NCBI GenBank assembly: GCA_023101885.1
Contig: JALPQD010000143.1
Location: 2,480,001-2,544,000, forward strand
Origin: Typhlomys cinereus
Lineage: Eukaryota; Chordata; Mammalia; Rodentia; Platacanthomyidae
Direction of reading: 5' to 3'
Length of the DNA: 64,000 bases
Positions within the stretch are counted from its first letter, which is position 1. Every line of letters starts with the position of its first letter. Made by a program: the position numbers and the translations under genes. The notes beneath the pieces are model-generated. The model saw only the letters and a program-made list of their open reading frames with translations, did no database searches and was not told where the DNA came from. Positions 54,200-64,000 of the stretch are shown here, in pieces.

Positions 54200-55690
54200 A
54201 AGTACCAAGATGGCGAGGGGAGGTGATATAAAGGAAAATCCTATAAAAGTATAATCAAAAGAACCCAGGAGATAAGAAGGTAGAAAGGGTAGTTATGGAA
54301 GGAAGGTTTCAAAGGAGAGGGAAACAAGGGATAGGGTATAGGAGGGGTGGAGGAGCAAAAATGCAAGCTGCCTAGGAAGAAACATAATCAGTGATCTCAT
54401 CCAGCTTGAATGCTATAAGCTACTATGACAACAACTCTGGCAAGAGGAGTCCAGTGGTACATAATGTCCTAGGGTAAATAACTACTCTCTAATGATTTTG
54501 AAGGCCCACTTATCAACATGGAACAGGTGTCTAGTGCTGTAAACCCACCCAAATACCAGTAGAAAGGGAGACCACAGACCTTAGATGGGAACAGACATCT
54601 TAGTGTTAGCTATAAATACTTGATAGTACAACTGGAACTGGTCTGAGAACTTTCTCCTTGTTGGATAGCTTATACAGTACCAAGGAATACTGTAGAAGGT
54701 ACTGGGGCAGAGAAATAATCATAGGTCTCATCAACTCATGAGATCTGCAAGTTGCAAAAAAAAAAAATCACCATGGCAACAGGTGACCACCAGTGTAATA
54801 GTAGCATGAGTATCAAGGAGATAACCAACAGCTTTCTGACTGAACTCAAGACCCACCTGTCAGAATGGAACACATTCCTGTTACTGTTAACTAGAACAAG
54901 AACCTAAAATCAATAGGGAAAAACAGCCAATGAACCTATAGGTATGAAGACAGTACACCAAACTGCTTGGTAAATAGCTGCTATTATACCCATAGATTTG
55001 AAGAACTTAATACTTAGCTTAGAAATCTTCTTCTACAACAGAGGTGGAGGATCTCAACACCTGACAGGACATAGCCTAGGCCAGTAGAATGGCAATAAAG
55101 TGAACAATGGCCAGCCATAATGTCGAGTATCAGCAACCCAGCAAGGCTCACCCAGAATCAGGCCAACCTAATCCTTCCATCCTAAAGCTTAGGAAACCCA
55201 TCAGAAGTGGGAGCAGTGAGATTGTAAGACCTTAAAGATAAGGAAGGTCCACCATTATACAAGACATTTCAGTTAAGGCAGGACTGCTGCATCCAGCAAT
55301 TCACTGCAGTAAGACCTGTCCTTAGCAGATCTGCATAATGACTGACATACCAACATGTCCCCATAGACTACTAAGGAATTCAAAGGAGAGAAAAACATAC
55401 AATGGAAACCTTGAGACTAAAGCTGGATGAATGAAGGAAATGCCCTTATCAATGGGGTGCTCCAAAGAGAGGCAACTTGGTATGCCACAAGAGGCCTGAA
55501 TCCTCACAAGAGTAGACAAGCTAGAGGGAACCCTGGGGTCTGTAGAAGTGGCCAGGCAAGATGTTGGGAGGGAGTTGGGAGGGAGTAGGATGGATTGATG
55601 AAGGGAAGAGAGGGGAATGGGGGGGATAGAGGTAAGCAGGGATAAGTACTCAACATGCTTGTAAAACTAGAAAAATAAAACAATAAAAAA
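54200..55690 (+). mobile_element. LINE-1 3' UTR-type element, about 1.5 kb
   Basis: Long non-coding body followed by a purine-rich tract (about 55558-55635), the end phrase 'actcaacatgcttgtaaaac' and an A-rich tail (aaaaataaaacaataaaaaa). The segment 54630-55245 is inverted with respect to 21745-22375. The 55475-55620 part recurs at 56758-56930. Confidence 0.7.
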
Positions 55691-55799
55691 GATCATGAAA
55701 TACAGAATTAAAACAAAAAAAATCCAAACCAAAAGATGACATGTTATTAGAGAACCTATAAAATTACATTCACAGTGCTCCAAAATAAAGTGTGGAAAA

Positions 55800-56500
55800 A
55801 AATACTTGATATTAAACTGTCATGTAAACACTTCTCATTACATCCTTAGACAAGAGAATCTCCCAGCACTCAACCAAGAAGTGTCCTGTTGCAATGGAAG
55901 ATAAGGAATGCAGAGAACCACACCTGGCCAGTGTGCAGAGTACAAGTGACTCTGAAGTACTCAGCCCTAAACAGGACATCAAAAACACCCCCTTTCCCCC
56001 CCATCCCAAAGCTCAGGGGATCTTATGAAAGAGGGAGCAGTAAGATTGTAAGAGCCCGCAGGTGGGAAATGGTGCTGCCAGCTACTTTACTCCAAGACAG
56101 TTGCTATACCCTGCATCGAGCTCCTTCCAGCAGACCTGCACAATAGCTGGCCTATTAACATTCCCCTATGGACAGCCAAGGATCTCAGCAGATATGACAC
56201 TACCAGAAGAATGTTTGGGGTTAGGACCAGACAAGAGAAGGGGGAGTTTCTCCACTGGTTGGTTTGCCCACTACAAGACCATTTGGACCACAGCATGTGC
56301 CAGTGCAGGAGTCGATGATGAGCCCAGTGGACCACACACAAATGTGGATGTGAGCAAGGGAAGAAGACAGCTGGAATGGAGAACAGGAGGGGATACAGGA
56401 GAAGAAAGAAAGGGAGTGAAGGAGAAGTATGGTGAAAACACACAAATTCATCTATTTGTGCATGAAAGTTTGAAAGAATAAAGAAAAAAAATAAAGTAAT
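55800..56500 (+). mobile_element. Second LINE-1 3' UTR-type element
   Basis: 'agagaaccacacctggccag', 'ctcagccctaaacaggacat' and ctcaggggatcttatgaaag are diverged forms of a common rodent L1-associated 3' sequence. It ends with 'catctatttgtgcatgaaag' and aataaagaaaaaaaataaag. Part of it (agacctgcacaatagctggc) aligns with 55324-55345 of the previous element. Frames of 118-139 codons on both strands are artefacts. Confidence 0.65.
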
Positions 56501-56536
56501 AAAATTCCTGCATTGTTTTAAAAATTAAAATTAGAA

Positions 56537-56711
56537 GGGGAAGGGCTAGACGGCTCAGCAAATAAAGGAATCTGCATACAGACCTGGCAACCTGAGTTTG
56601 ATCTTTGGAATCCACATGGTGAAAGGAGAGAACTGACTTCTAGAAAGTTGTAAACTATCCTCTGACCATGGCTCTATTTGTGAGCCACAGGAAGTGTGTG
56701 TTCTCTCTCTT

Positions 56712-56758
<47 letters not shown>
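56537..56758 (+). mobile_element. tRNA-derived SINE (B3-like) with long (TC)n tail
   Basis: Head 'gggctagacggctcagcaaa', B box ctgagtttgatctt, 'catggtgaaaggagagaact' body, 'tatcctctgaccatgg' and a 58-nt (TC)n at 56701-56758. Confidence 0.8.
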
Positions 56759-56760
<2 letters not shown>

Positions 56761-56935
56761 CAAAGAGAGGCAACTTGATATGCCACAAGGGTTCGAACTC
56801 CCACAAGAGTAGACAAGCCAGAGGGAACTCTGGGGTCCATAGAAGTGGCCAGACAGGATGTTGGGAGGGAGAGGATGGATTGATGAAGGGAAGGGAGGGG
56901 AATGGGAGAGAAGGGGATAGATGGACAGGTAGATG
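56758..56935 (+). mobile_element. LINE-1 3' fragment duplicated from the 55475-55620 type
   Basis: 'ccaaagagaggcaacttgat', 'caagagtagacaagccagag' and 'gatgttgggagggag' repeat the 55475-55620 sequence with about one difference per 10-15 bases. It begins directly at the end of the SINE (TC)n tail. Confidence 0.7.
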
Positions 56936-57165
56936 AAGACAGAGCAAGTTGAGCATTGGCAAGCAGCACGTGTACAGTGTTGGTCCTCTCCTCTGTTTTT
57001 CCTGTGGATGTGATGTGACACTCCTCTCAGTTCCTGATGCGGGTTTGAATTGATTACCATGATGGATTATAACCTGGAAATGTAAGTTGAATAAAACTCA
57101 ACCCTCTGAGTCCTTTGGTTCAAGTATTTGTTACTGCAGCAAGTTATCAAACTGATACAAAGAGC
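56936..57165 (+). repeat. Rodent dispersed repeat end
   Basis: 'gaattgattaccatgatgga', 'gttgaataaaactcaaccct', then tatttgttactgcagcaag resemble the right end of the 40240-40600 element. The family is not named. Confidence 0.5.
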
Positions 57166-57539
57166 TGAGCTTCCTCAAGGCATCTTCTGCCTGCTCCTTT
57201 TTCCAACAATTAAAACTAGATCCCTTGAAGAAGACACTATTATTTTCAATACAGACAAGGAAACTTAGGTTCAGGGAAATTGAAGAATAAAGTATAAAAA
57301 ACAGACAATATATTACAAGTCAGGACTGCTTGGTGTTACACTCATTCACATGAATTCTAAATTACTGTTGGTAAGGAACTTTACCCTGAAAGGATAAAGA
57401 AAGTGTGGAGAATGGAGACTGTCTAGGACTCCAAATAGAGTCACCTTCTCTCTTGATTTCTGATGTAAATGAAAACTGAAAGCACTATATATTTTATGAC
57501 ATAAGATGCAAAAAGTGATCTCCATCTTATAAAGTGTTA

Positions 57540-58039
57540 ACTTCAAAATATATATGGAATATCTACAGCTTAGTAGCAGAAAAACTAATAACTCAATAAA
57601 AAATGGGCTACGGATTTGAATAAACATTTCTTCAGATAAGATGCAAGATGCACTACTCAGGAAAATGCAAACCAAACTATGATGAGATGTCACCTCTTAT
57701 CTGGTATTATTACTATTTTAAAATTAAAAAACTTGCACAGGACTGTGAAGACAGTTCAGTGGGAAAAATACCTGCCACATAAGCAGAGACCTGAGTTCAA
57801 ATCCTCAGAAATCACGTAAAAGCCAGGTATGGTGGTAAATGTCTATAACCCCACATTGGTTGGGTATGGGGAGTAAAGACAGGTAGACGTCAGGGGCTCA
57901 CTGGCCAATCCATCCAGACAAAACATGAGGTGAAGTGATAACAACATCTGGCCTTCAATCATGCACACATAGGAGCATGCACTCCTACACAAGTGTGTGC
58001 ATACATACACACTGAGAAAGAGAGAGTGAGATGAGAACA

Positions 58040-58070
<31 letters not shown>

Positions 58071-58600
58071 CTGACATTGCAAATGCAATGGGAGACTGGA
58101 GCTTCTTTAAGACATAAGAATAGAACTATCATATAACCCACCAATTCACTGCTGGATATTTATCACTAAAATTAAATCAAGGTCTCAAAAATTTATTAGC
58201 ACTCCTATGTTATCTAAAATAGTCAAGGCATAGAAGTATAAATGTTCATTAACAGATGAATGGATAGAGGAAGTGAATGTAACAATAGTATTTTAAGCCT
58301 TCCATAAAAAAGAATTCCCACAGTATTCATCACCTTGACATAACAAACAATGTGGGTTAGACACAGAAGAAGAAATCCTGCCTGACTCTACTGGAAAGAA
58401 AAATCTAAACTCACAGAAGAAAAGAACAGACCAGTAAATTCCAGGGGCTGCTGATGAAAGGGGAGTGGCAAGAATCTAATGAAATCTCAGTCGTGTAAGA
58501 CAAATAAATTTTAGAGATCTGCTATGTAAAATTGAGCTTATTGTCCATATTGTATCTTTACACTCTAAAGTTGCTTAACAAAAATCAATAAAAGTAGAAC
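57540..58600 (+). mobile_element. Ancient L1M-type LINE-1 3' end, split by a SINE
   Basis: The left part (57540-57725: 'aataaaaaatgggctacgga', 'gcaaaccaaactatgatgag') matches the end of L1 ORF2, heavily decayed. The right part (58100-58600: 'agaactatcatataacccac', 'gttcattaacagatgaatgg', ccataaaaaagaatt) is the classical L1 3' end. A SINE (57738-58085) sits between. Confidence 0.8.
57738..58085 (+). mobile_element. tRNA-derived SINE (B2-like) inside the ancient L1
   Basis: 'ggactgtgaagacagttcag', B box ctgagttcaaatcct, B2-like body ('ccaggtatggtggtaaatgt', 'gtctataaccccacattgg'), then CA-rich and (GA)n (58041-58070) tail. Confidence 0.75.
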
Positions 58601-58671
58601 TTCTGAAGTCAGTATTCTCGCTGCAAATAAAGTGGCATGTAGTAATCTAAACTCTAGAAAGCATCTGTTTA

Positions 58672-58937
58672 GGGCTGGATAGATGGCTCAGGGATTAAGC
58701 CTATGCCTTGCAAACAGAAGGATCTGAGTTCAGATCCCAGATCCCAAATAAAAAATATGGTTTGGAAATGGCAGTGGCCTCCATTTCCTGGCCTGGATGT
58801 CAGAGCCTGGAAAAACCCAGAGCAAAGCAAAAAGAAGGTAGAGCAATTCAGGATGATTTCCAAAGCCATCCTTGAGCCTCCACAGGCACACACAATGCCC
58901 TCTAATACACACACACACAAAACCATGTAGGCAAAAA
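58672..58937 (+). mobile_element. tRNA-derived SINE, older subfamily, with duplications
   Basis: 16-bp duplications agaaagcatctgttta at 58656-58671 and 58938-58953 (one mismatch). Head 'gggctggatagatggctcag', B box gagttcagatccc, body 'gagcctggaaaaacccagag', 'gagcctccacaggcacac' and a (CA)n-containing tail. Confidence 0.9.
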
Positions 58938-58953
58938 AGAAAGCATCTATTTA

Positions 58954-60860
58954 ATCTAACAAATATTTATTGAGGACTAAGTAAGTGCTGACAGACTGCA
59001 TGGCTTAAAGACATTGCAAGATGTGGGACTTGCGTTAGATGCCAAAACCAAGCAGAAAGCCAAAGAATATAGCACAAGGTGCCCAACATGTCATTAGAAG
59101 GACAAGCAATAATAGCGGCGCATTCACTTTCAGATGTGCTTTCTGAATAGGGCAGAGATGTGGGAAAAGCTCCTTGGAGAAAGAAGGGTAAGTTGGGACC
59201 TCTCGAGGAGTGAAGGAGTGAGCTGCTGTGGGCTACCTGTGGGAAACACAAAGCTTAGTGTAGTGTGATCATGTTGCCCAAGGGAAAGAATGACAGAGAA
59301 TGCGGCCTTTAGAACCCTGACAGGAGGATGGAATGTGATGTGAAAATTTCTATCCAAGGCAAAAAACATTAAAAATTTATTCCGACTGGGATTTAAGCAT
59401 GAATAAGCAGGAGATTCACACAGACAATGAGATTTATGGCAAAGTTGCTCATGCTCAATGAAAATTTTGTCTGCAAGAAATCCTGGTACCTTTCCTATTT
59501 AGACTTGGGCATGAGGAGGGAAGACATTGGTAAGAACTGAACTTTTGCTTCTTCTTAGTAGCTGGGTTTGCTGCTGATTTTCTATAATAAAAGGTATACG
59601 CAAATGTCAATGATAACCAACCCATTAATTATTACTCTTTGATTATTTGTTACGATTACTGTTTCTGTTCATGTTATTGATAACCAAAAATCTTAAGGGA
59701 ACAAATAGTTTTATTTTTTGTGTTTAGTTATGATTCTGATTACAGTTCTTAGTGTAGCTCAGTAGAAGAGTTTCATACCAATGAGTTTTAAAGAAACTTT
59801 TTGTTTAAGCATTTTCTAAGCAGAGATGCCATGAAGAGAAAATGCGGTCCTATGACACTAAGAACTTTTGGGGTGTTAGAAAACTGGCACTGGGAATGGC
59901 AAGATACGTACATGAAATTCATCTGACAATAAGGTATAACACTCATGAGATACTGTGGAATGTAGTAAAAGTGTGTTTGACCACTTAAACATGGGGAGAG
60001 AAAACAGAAAGGTTTTCTGAAAAAGATGAGATATTAACTCAACTTTACAAGGATAGGCCAGAACTATAATTCAAGCAAAATTAGAGATGTAGAGTTTGGG
60101 ACAGTAGAGAGGGGGATATATGCATGACCCCTATTCATTTCCTTCAATATTCCAGAGACAATATTTGTGAAAAAATTATTTCATGAAGTTGTAATTGCAC
60201 TTGGAACAGGGTTCGCATTTCACAGATCTGTACCTGGAGATATCCTATCCACTCCTGATGTATCTCAATGGCTCTAACATTCAAAAGTTTTAAGTGACAT
60301 AAAGAAATTGGTAACATTGATTATGAAAGTTAAACTACCAACAGACAAGATCATTGGTCTGGAAAAGACATTCCTTCTGTGTGTACTTACCCTTCAACTA
60401 CTACAGAAGACATCAAGTTCCTCTGGATCAAAGAATCAAAGACTCCTGGAATAACCAAGGAAAGAGTTCCTTTTGTTTTTGTTCAGAAACAGTTCTGGTA
60501 AACCAGCCTGAGGCTGCAACTCTCCAAGTCATAAATAATTGCTAAGGTGTGCTGAGAAATGCTAGTGCCTGGGGCAGTCGCTAGGGTCAGAGGGAAGGGA
60601 AGACTGGAGTCTTGCAGGAGTATGATGCAAGCTTGTTTATGGATCCAAAAAGGTTTTTTTTTTTTTTTCTTTTGGGGGATATCTTTAGAGGAGAGGAAGA
60701 CCACTGAAGTCCAAGGACAAGGGCTGTGAGGTCAAACCAAACACAGTGGGGCTGAACTCTGCCTCTTGCACTAGTAACTCTACTGGCTTGTGCAAATCAC
60801 TCACCCTTCTTAAACTTCAGGATCTACCTATGTAAAATAGGAATAATAGGATTGTGCTTT
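58954..60860. other. Intergenic, no gene seen
   Basis: Apparently unique sequence. A T-run lies at about 60654-60668. Confidence 0.65.
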
Positions 60861-60861
60861 C

Positions 60862-61046
60862 AGGGACTGGAGAGATGTCTCAAGTGTTAAGTTTCTGACT
60901 CACAAGAAAAAGGATTTGAGTTCAGCTCTCATAAAATCAGCAGTAGCCCGAACTTTCATCCCTGGAAGGTGGAACCTGGGAAACTCCAGAGTAAAGCATT
61001 AAGGAACTCATCCTTGGGTTTCCACAGGTACACACCAGGCCCTATT

Positions 61047-61092
<46 letters not shown>

Positions 61093-61100
61093 ACCAGAAA
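60862..61100 (+). mobile_element. tRNA-derived SINE, older subfamily
   Basis: Head 'gggactggagagatgtctca', decayed B box (gagttcagctctc), body 'ccctggaaggtggaacctgg' and 'gaaactccagagtaaagcat', then (CA)n at 61049-61087. Confidence 0.85.
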
Positions 61101-61299
61101 TTATGCTTGCATGGACATTCTAGAATTCAGTAATTTTTTTTCAACTTCTAACACACTGCCTAATAGAGGAAATATTTAGCAGTTGATACTATTATTATTA
61201 CTGCATTACCATCCTAACTGACACCATTGTATTAGCCACAGAACTCAGGCTTACTGTCTATGTATCCTTGCAAAGTGTAAGTTAATAAAATATCTAGAT

Positions 61300-61302
<3 letters not shown>

Positions 61303-61350
<48 letters not shown>
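61303..61350 (+). repeat. (GT)n microsatellite, 24 units
   Basis: Perfect gt dinucleotides, 215 bp downstream of the (CA)n tail of the preceding SINE. Confidence 0.97.
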
Positions 61351-61351
<1 letters not shown>

Positions 61352-62523
61352 CTGTAAGCTGAATCCAGTCTTAAGTATACAGGTAAATCTCCACCACCAA
61401 GTGACAGCCTAACCCACACAGGTATAAGGGAACATCCTCTTTAAATCACTCTTCTCCCTTAAATTCTGACATTCCCAGCCCCTCTACTTGTTTGATTTAA
61501 TATGGCTTTGGTCTTCCCTTGGGACTTCGCTGTCTGATCAAATTTGACACACAGCAATTCAGTTACACAATGGTTCACTGCTTTAGTTATTGGATCTGCT
61601 TATAATAATGACCATAATTCTGTTTATTAGAAGAAAATTAAATAATAAAAATGAGACAATTTCAGTTAAAATATCTCACTTTAAATATTTGATTTTATAT
61701 TTTACTTTTTGTTTCATTGAATATGGATGTAAGAGAAGCTTTAAGTAAAAATTGCATTAAGAGTAAGACTAAACATACTCATGATTATACACTGAAATAG
61801 AATTCAACTCCTTTTTTGGAAAAGTAACTTCAATATTTATGTCAGCTCAACTCTTGACCATTAAACACTCCTGCATTTCTAACGTACCAAGTGTTAAGGA
61901 TTACATATTTATCTTCAAGAGATATTCTGTAATGTAATACATCACACACTCATTACACACCACAAAATAGTAACATGAAAAGAACCCCAAATGGGAAAAT
62001 AAATGTCTGGGTTATTTTTCTGATGTATTTCACATCTAGAAAAATTCAAACTTTATTTCCTCTAACCAATCAACAACAATTTAGGCAATAAAAAAGTACA
62101 GTCCTATGTAATATAAAATGAAACATTTGTTTTTCTTGCCTATTTAAGACTGTAGTGAACTAATTCAGGCAATTTGCTAGACTCTATGTTAGGTCTATGA
62201 GTGACTTGACTCTCCTGATAAAAGTACGCAGGTAATTATAAGATCTCAGCATCACTTTGCATATTGAAAACAATCTGGACACTGCTTCGTAGTTTAAACT
62301 TTCACTGTTAACATGACTACGTGAGTTTTCCTTAGGAATCCAACATTGCACCAAAGGTTTGTTTTTTCAAAGCAAGGGATTTTTTGATGATTACATTAAC
62401 ATTTCTCCTGTCCTTGGAAGCATTTCACAACGTTCTGGGTTATGGCAGAGGGCTTAGCTGCTCTTCAAAGTTCTGAATTCTTCTTCCCTACTGAGGGTTA
62501 GTACCGGGAGGTCGCCAGCCTGT
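61351..62523. other. Intergenic, no gene seen
   Basis: AT-rich, apparently unique sequence. Confidence 0.65.
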
Positions 62524-62540
62524 CAGAGTCTGCATTTCTT

Positions 62541-62825
62541 TTTTTTTTTAAATTTTTTTTATTATTATTTATTTAATTGTGCGTGTGTGTGTATGTATGT
62601 GTGCGCGCATGTGTGTGTGTGTGTGTAGAACCACGGACGAATCGGGAACCACCATGGACGCCTCCACCTCCTTCTGCCCCGGGATTCACAGGCTCCGCCC
62701 TACCAGGACCGGAAACGCAGGCCGCCCCTGCTTCCGCCTGGCGTGTATACGTGGGATCTGGGATCCGAACTCAGGACCTTCTGCCTGCAAGGCAGAAGCT
62801 TAACCCCTGAGCCACCTCTCCAGCC
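62541..62825 (-). mobile_element. Full-length young tRNA-derived SINE
   Basis: 17-bp duplications cagagtctgcatttctt at 62524-62540 and 62826-62842 (the boundary C may belong to the SINE). On the minus strand: gggctggagaggtggctcag, B box gagttcggatccc, CpG-rich body, (CA)n and the AATAAA-bearing A/T tail. It lacks about 14 bp (tccttgtttactct) that other young copies have in the body. Confidence 0.9.
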
Positions 62826-62842
62826 CAGAGTCTGCATTTCTT

Positions 62843-63320
62843 AACCTGTTCCTCTCATCGGGCAACTGGCTTATCCCAGTGTAAAGAGAGCAGGAACTAT
62901 AAATTTTGGGATGTCAAAAAAGTGTGCAAACTTTCCCCATTCACACGCAGTCTCTTCCAAGACTGTTAGATGATGTTAATACTCAAAATGACCTGTAACA
63001 TCATGTGTGTAAGATGGCAACCCCCCCTCAGAGCTTGGAAACTGCATGACAAAAGGCAAAACATCCCACATGCACATTGCATGAGAAACATCCGCATTAG
63101 GGAATCAGGTGAATAAGAAGAAACCGTGCTCCACTGAATAATTATTTGGGGATTATATTTTAGAGCAGCTAATATTACCATAACCAATGCATGGTAGATA
63201 CTTTATAATCATTCAAAATAATTAAAAGCAGTATATATTTACTGGGGAAGTCAGCAGATAGAAAATAGGAATTGCTAATAAAGCTGAAAAACAAAGTCAA
63301 AGTAAGCCAGTAGTTGGTGG
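62843..63320. other. Intergenic, no gene seen
   Basis: Apparently unique sequence. Confidence 0.6.
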
Positions 63321-63324
63321 TTGG

Positions 63325-63435
63325 TATTTCATTCATTCAGATTGGCTTCAAACTCATTATGAAATCATGGTAATTCCTCTGCTTCCGTCTCTTAGCAATC
63401 TGGGATTACAAGCCTGAGCCACTGTGCCTCACTGA
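63325..63435 (-). mobile_element. Old B1-like SINE, reverse orientation
   Basis: The + strand shows ttggcttcaaactcattatg, 'tctgcttccgtctcttagca' and 'tctgggattacaagcctgag', the order of an inverted B1/Alu-type element. Confidence 0.7.
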
Positions 63436-63669
63436 GATAGTGTTTCTGAGTACTAGATTTATCATATTATAGGCCCTGGTAGGTTCAAAGTTGACTTGAT
63501 TCAACAGATGTAATTGTCATGAACTAAAGTCCCAAGAGACATACTCATAAGCCTAAGTACCAATGTGTCAAACAAATCACTAATGCTTTTAGACTCATGT
63601 GGCTTATTGCAACCAAGGTAACTTCATTTTTTGACATAGTTTGTCATGGAATCTGGAGCTGACTAATTT

Positions 63670-63848
63670 GTTTAGATGGCTGACCAGTGAGCCCCAGGGA
63701 TCTCCTGTTTTGCTTCCCCAGTGCTAGGATTAGAAGCGCTTGTTGCTACCACACCTGACTTTTTACATAAGTGTGGAAGATCCGAACTCAGGTCCCCATG
63801 CTTGCATGGCAAGCACTTCAGCAGCTGTGCATTTCCACAGCTCCACAT
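63670..63848 (-). mobile_element. B4-like composite SINE, reverse orientation
   Basis: 'gaccagtgagccccagggat', 'ccccagtgctaggattagaa', 'gatccgaactcaggtcccca' and 'tgcttgcatggcaagcactt' are typical of an inverted B4 or related ID/B1 composite. Confidence 0.75.
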
Positions 63849-64000
63849 ACCATTTTCTCTGACCAAATATATCCAACTTGCTTAGTAGAGCCTGGCGATT
63901 ACTCATTTTTGAAACATTGTTAAGACAGATACCTTCACAACTAGATGACTCTGCTGTATGTAAATATATTTTATATTTACTATAGATTAGTGATCTTTTC

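Noticed and set aside
56062..56481. 139-codon plus frame and 118-codon minus frame
   Set aside because: They overlap each other inside an L1 3' UTR-type element, which is non-coding.
56555..57060. Three overlapping minus frames with Arg-Glu repeats
   Set aside because: The Arg-Glu runs are the (TC)n tail of a SINE read in antisense.
18576..64000. SLAIN1, the expected convergent neighbour of EDNRB
   Set aside because: No exon-like sequence from it was recognised; in human it lies much further away than this window reaches.

Overview
The window is nuclear DNA from a placental mammal, almost certainly a rodent. It holds one recognisable protein-coding gene, the 3' two thirds of the endothelin B receptor gene (EDNRB), on the + strand. 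The rest is intron 1 of that gene (about 11.5 kb) and about 45 kb of gene-poor, AT-rich DNA downstream, filled with interspersed repeats. I found no bacterial, plasmid or phage sequence, no CRISPR array, no tRNA or rRNA gene, and no second protein gene. The open reading frames of 60-164 codons outside EDNRB lie in repeats, simple sequence or random AT-rich DNA.

Organism. The tRNA-derived SINEs (5' head ggctggagagatggctcag), B1/ID/B4-like SINEs and LINE-1 3' ends with purine-rich tracts point to a mouse-like (myodont) rodent. The young GC-rich SINE does not match mouse or rat B2, nor the jerboa (Jaculus) SINE as I remember it. A dipodoid or an early-branching muroid is my best guess; the species is not determined.

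Layout. 1-11488: part of EDNRB intron 1. Exon 1 (signal peptide to TM2) is not here and must lie upstream. 11489-16121: coding exons 2-7, encoding 281 residues equivalent to human residues 162-442 with no insertion or deletion and with consensus splice sites. 16122 to about 18575: 3' UTR with two proximal and one distal poly(A) signal. About 18.6-64 kb: intergenic DNA. In human, the 3' side of EDNRB faces the 3' end of SLAIN1 across a long gap, and nothing here contradicts that order. This part carries ancient L1 fragments (24.0-25.05 and 57.54-58.6 kb), younger L1 3' ends, about 20 SINEs (several with intact target-site duplications), a 21-bp minisatellite at 37.03-37.38 kb and many microsatellites.

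Function. EDNRB is a class A G-protein-coupled receptor for endothelins, needed for neural-crest-derived melanocytes and enteric neurons and for vascular tone. Everything visible suggests an intact, functional locus. No new biological system is evident. The most unusual items are retroposition curiosities: a poly(A)-only insertion bounded by a duplication, a 5'-truncated SINE carrying extra 3' sequence, and a SINE with a deletion inside its promoter interval.
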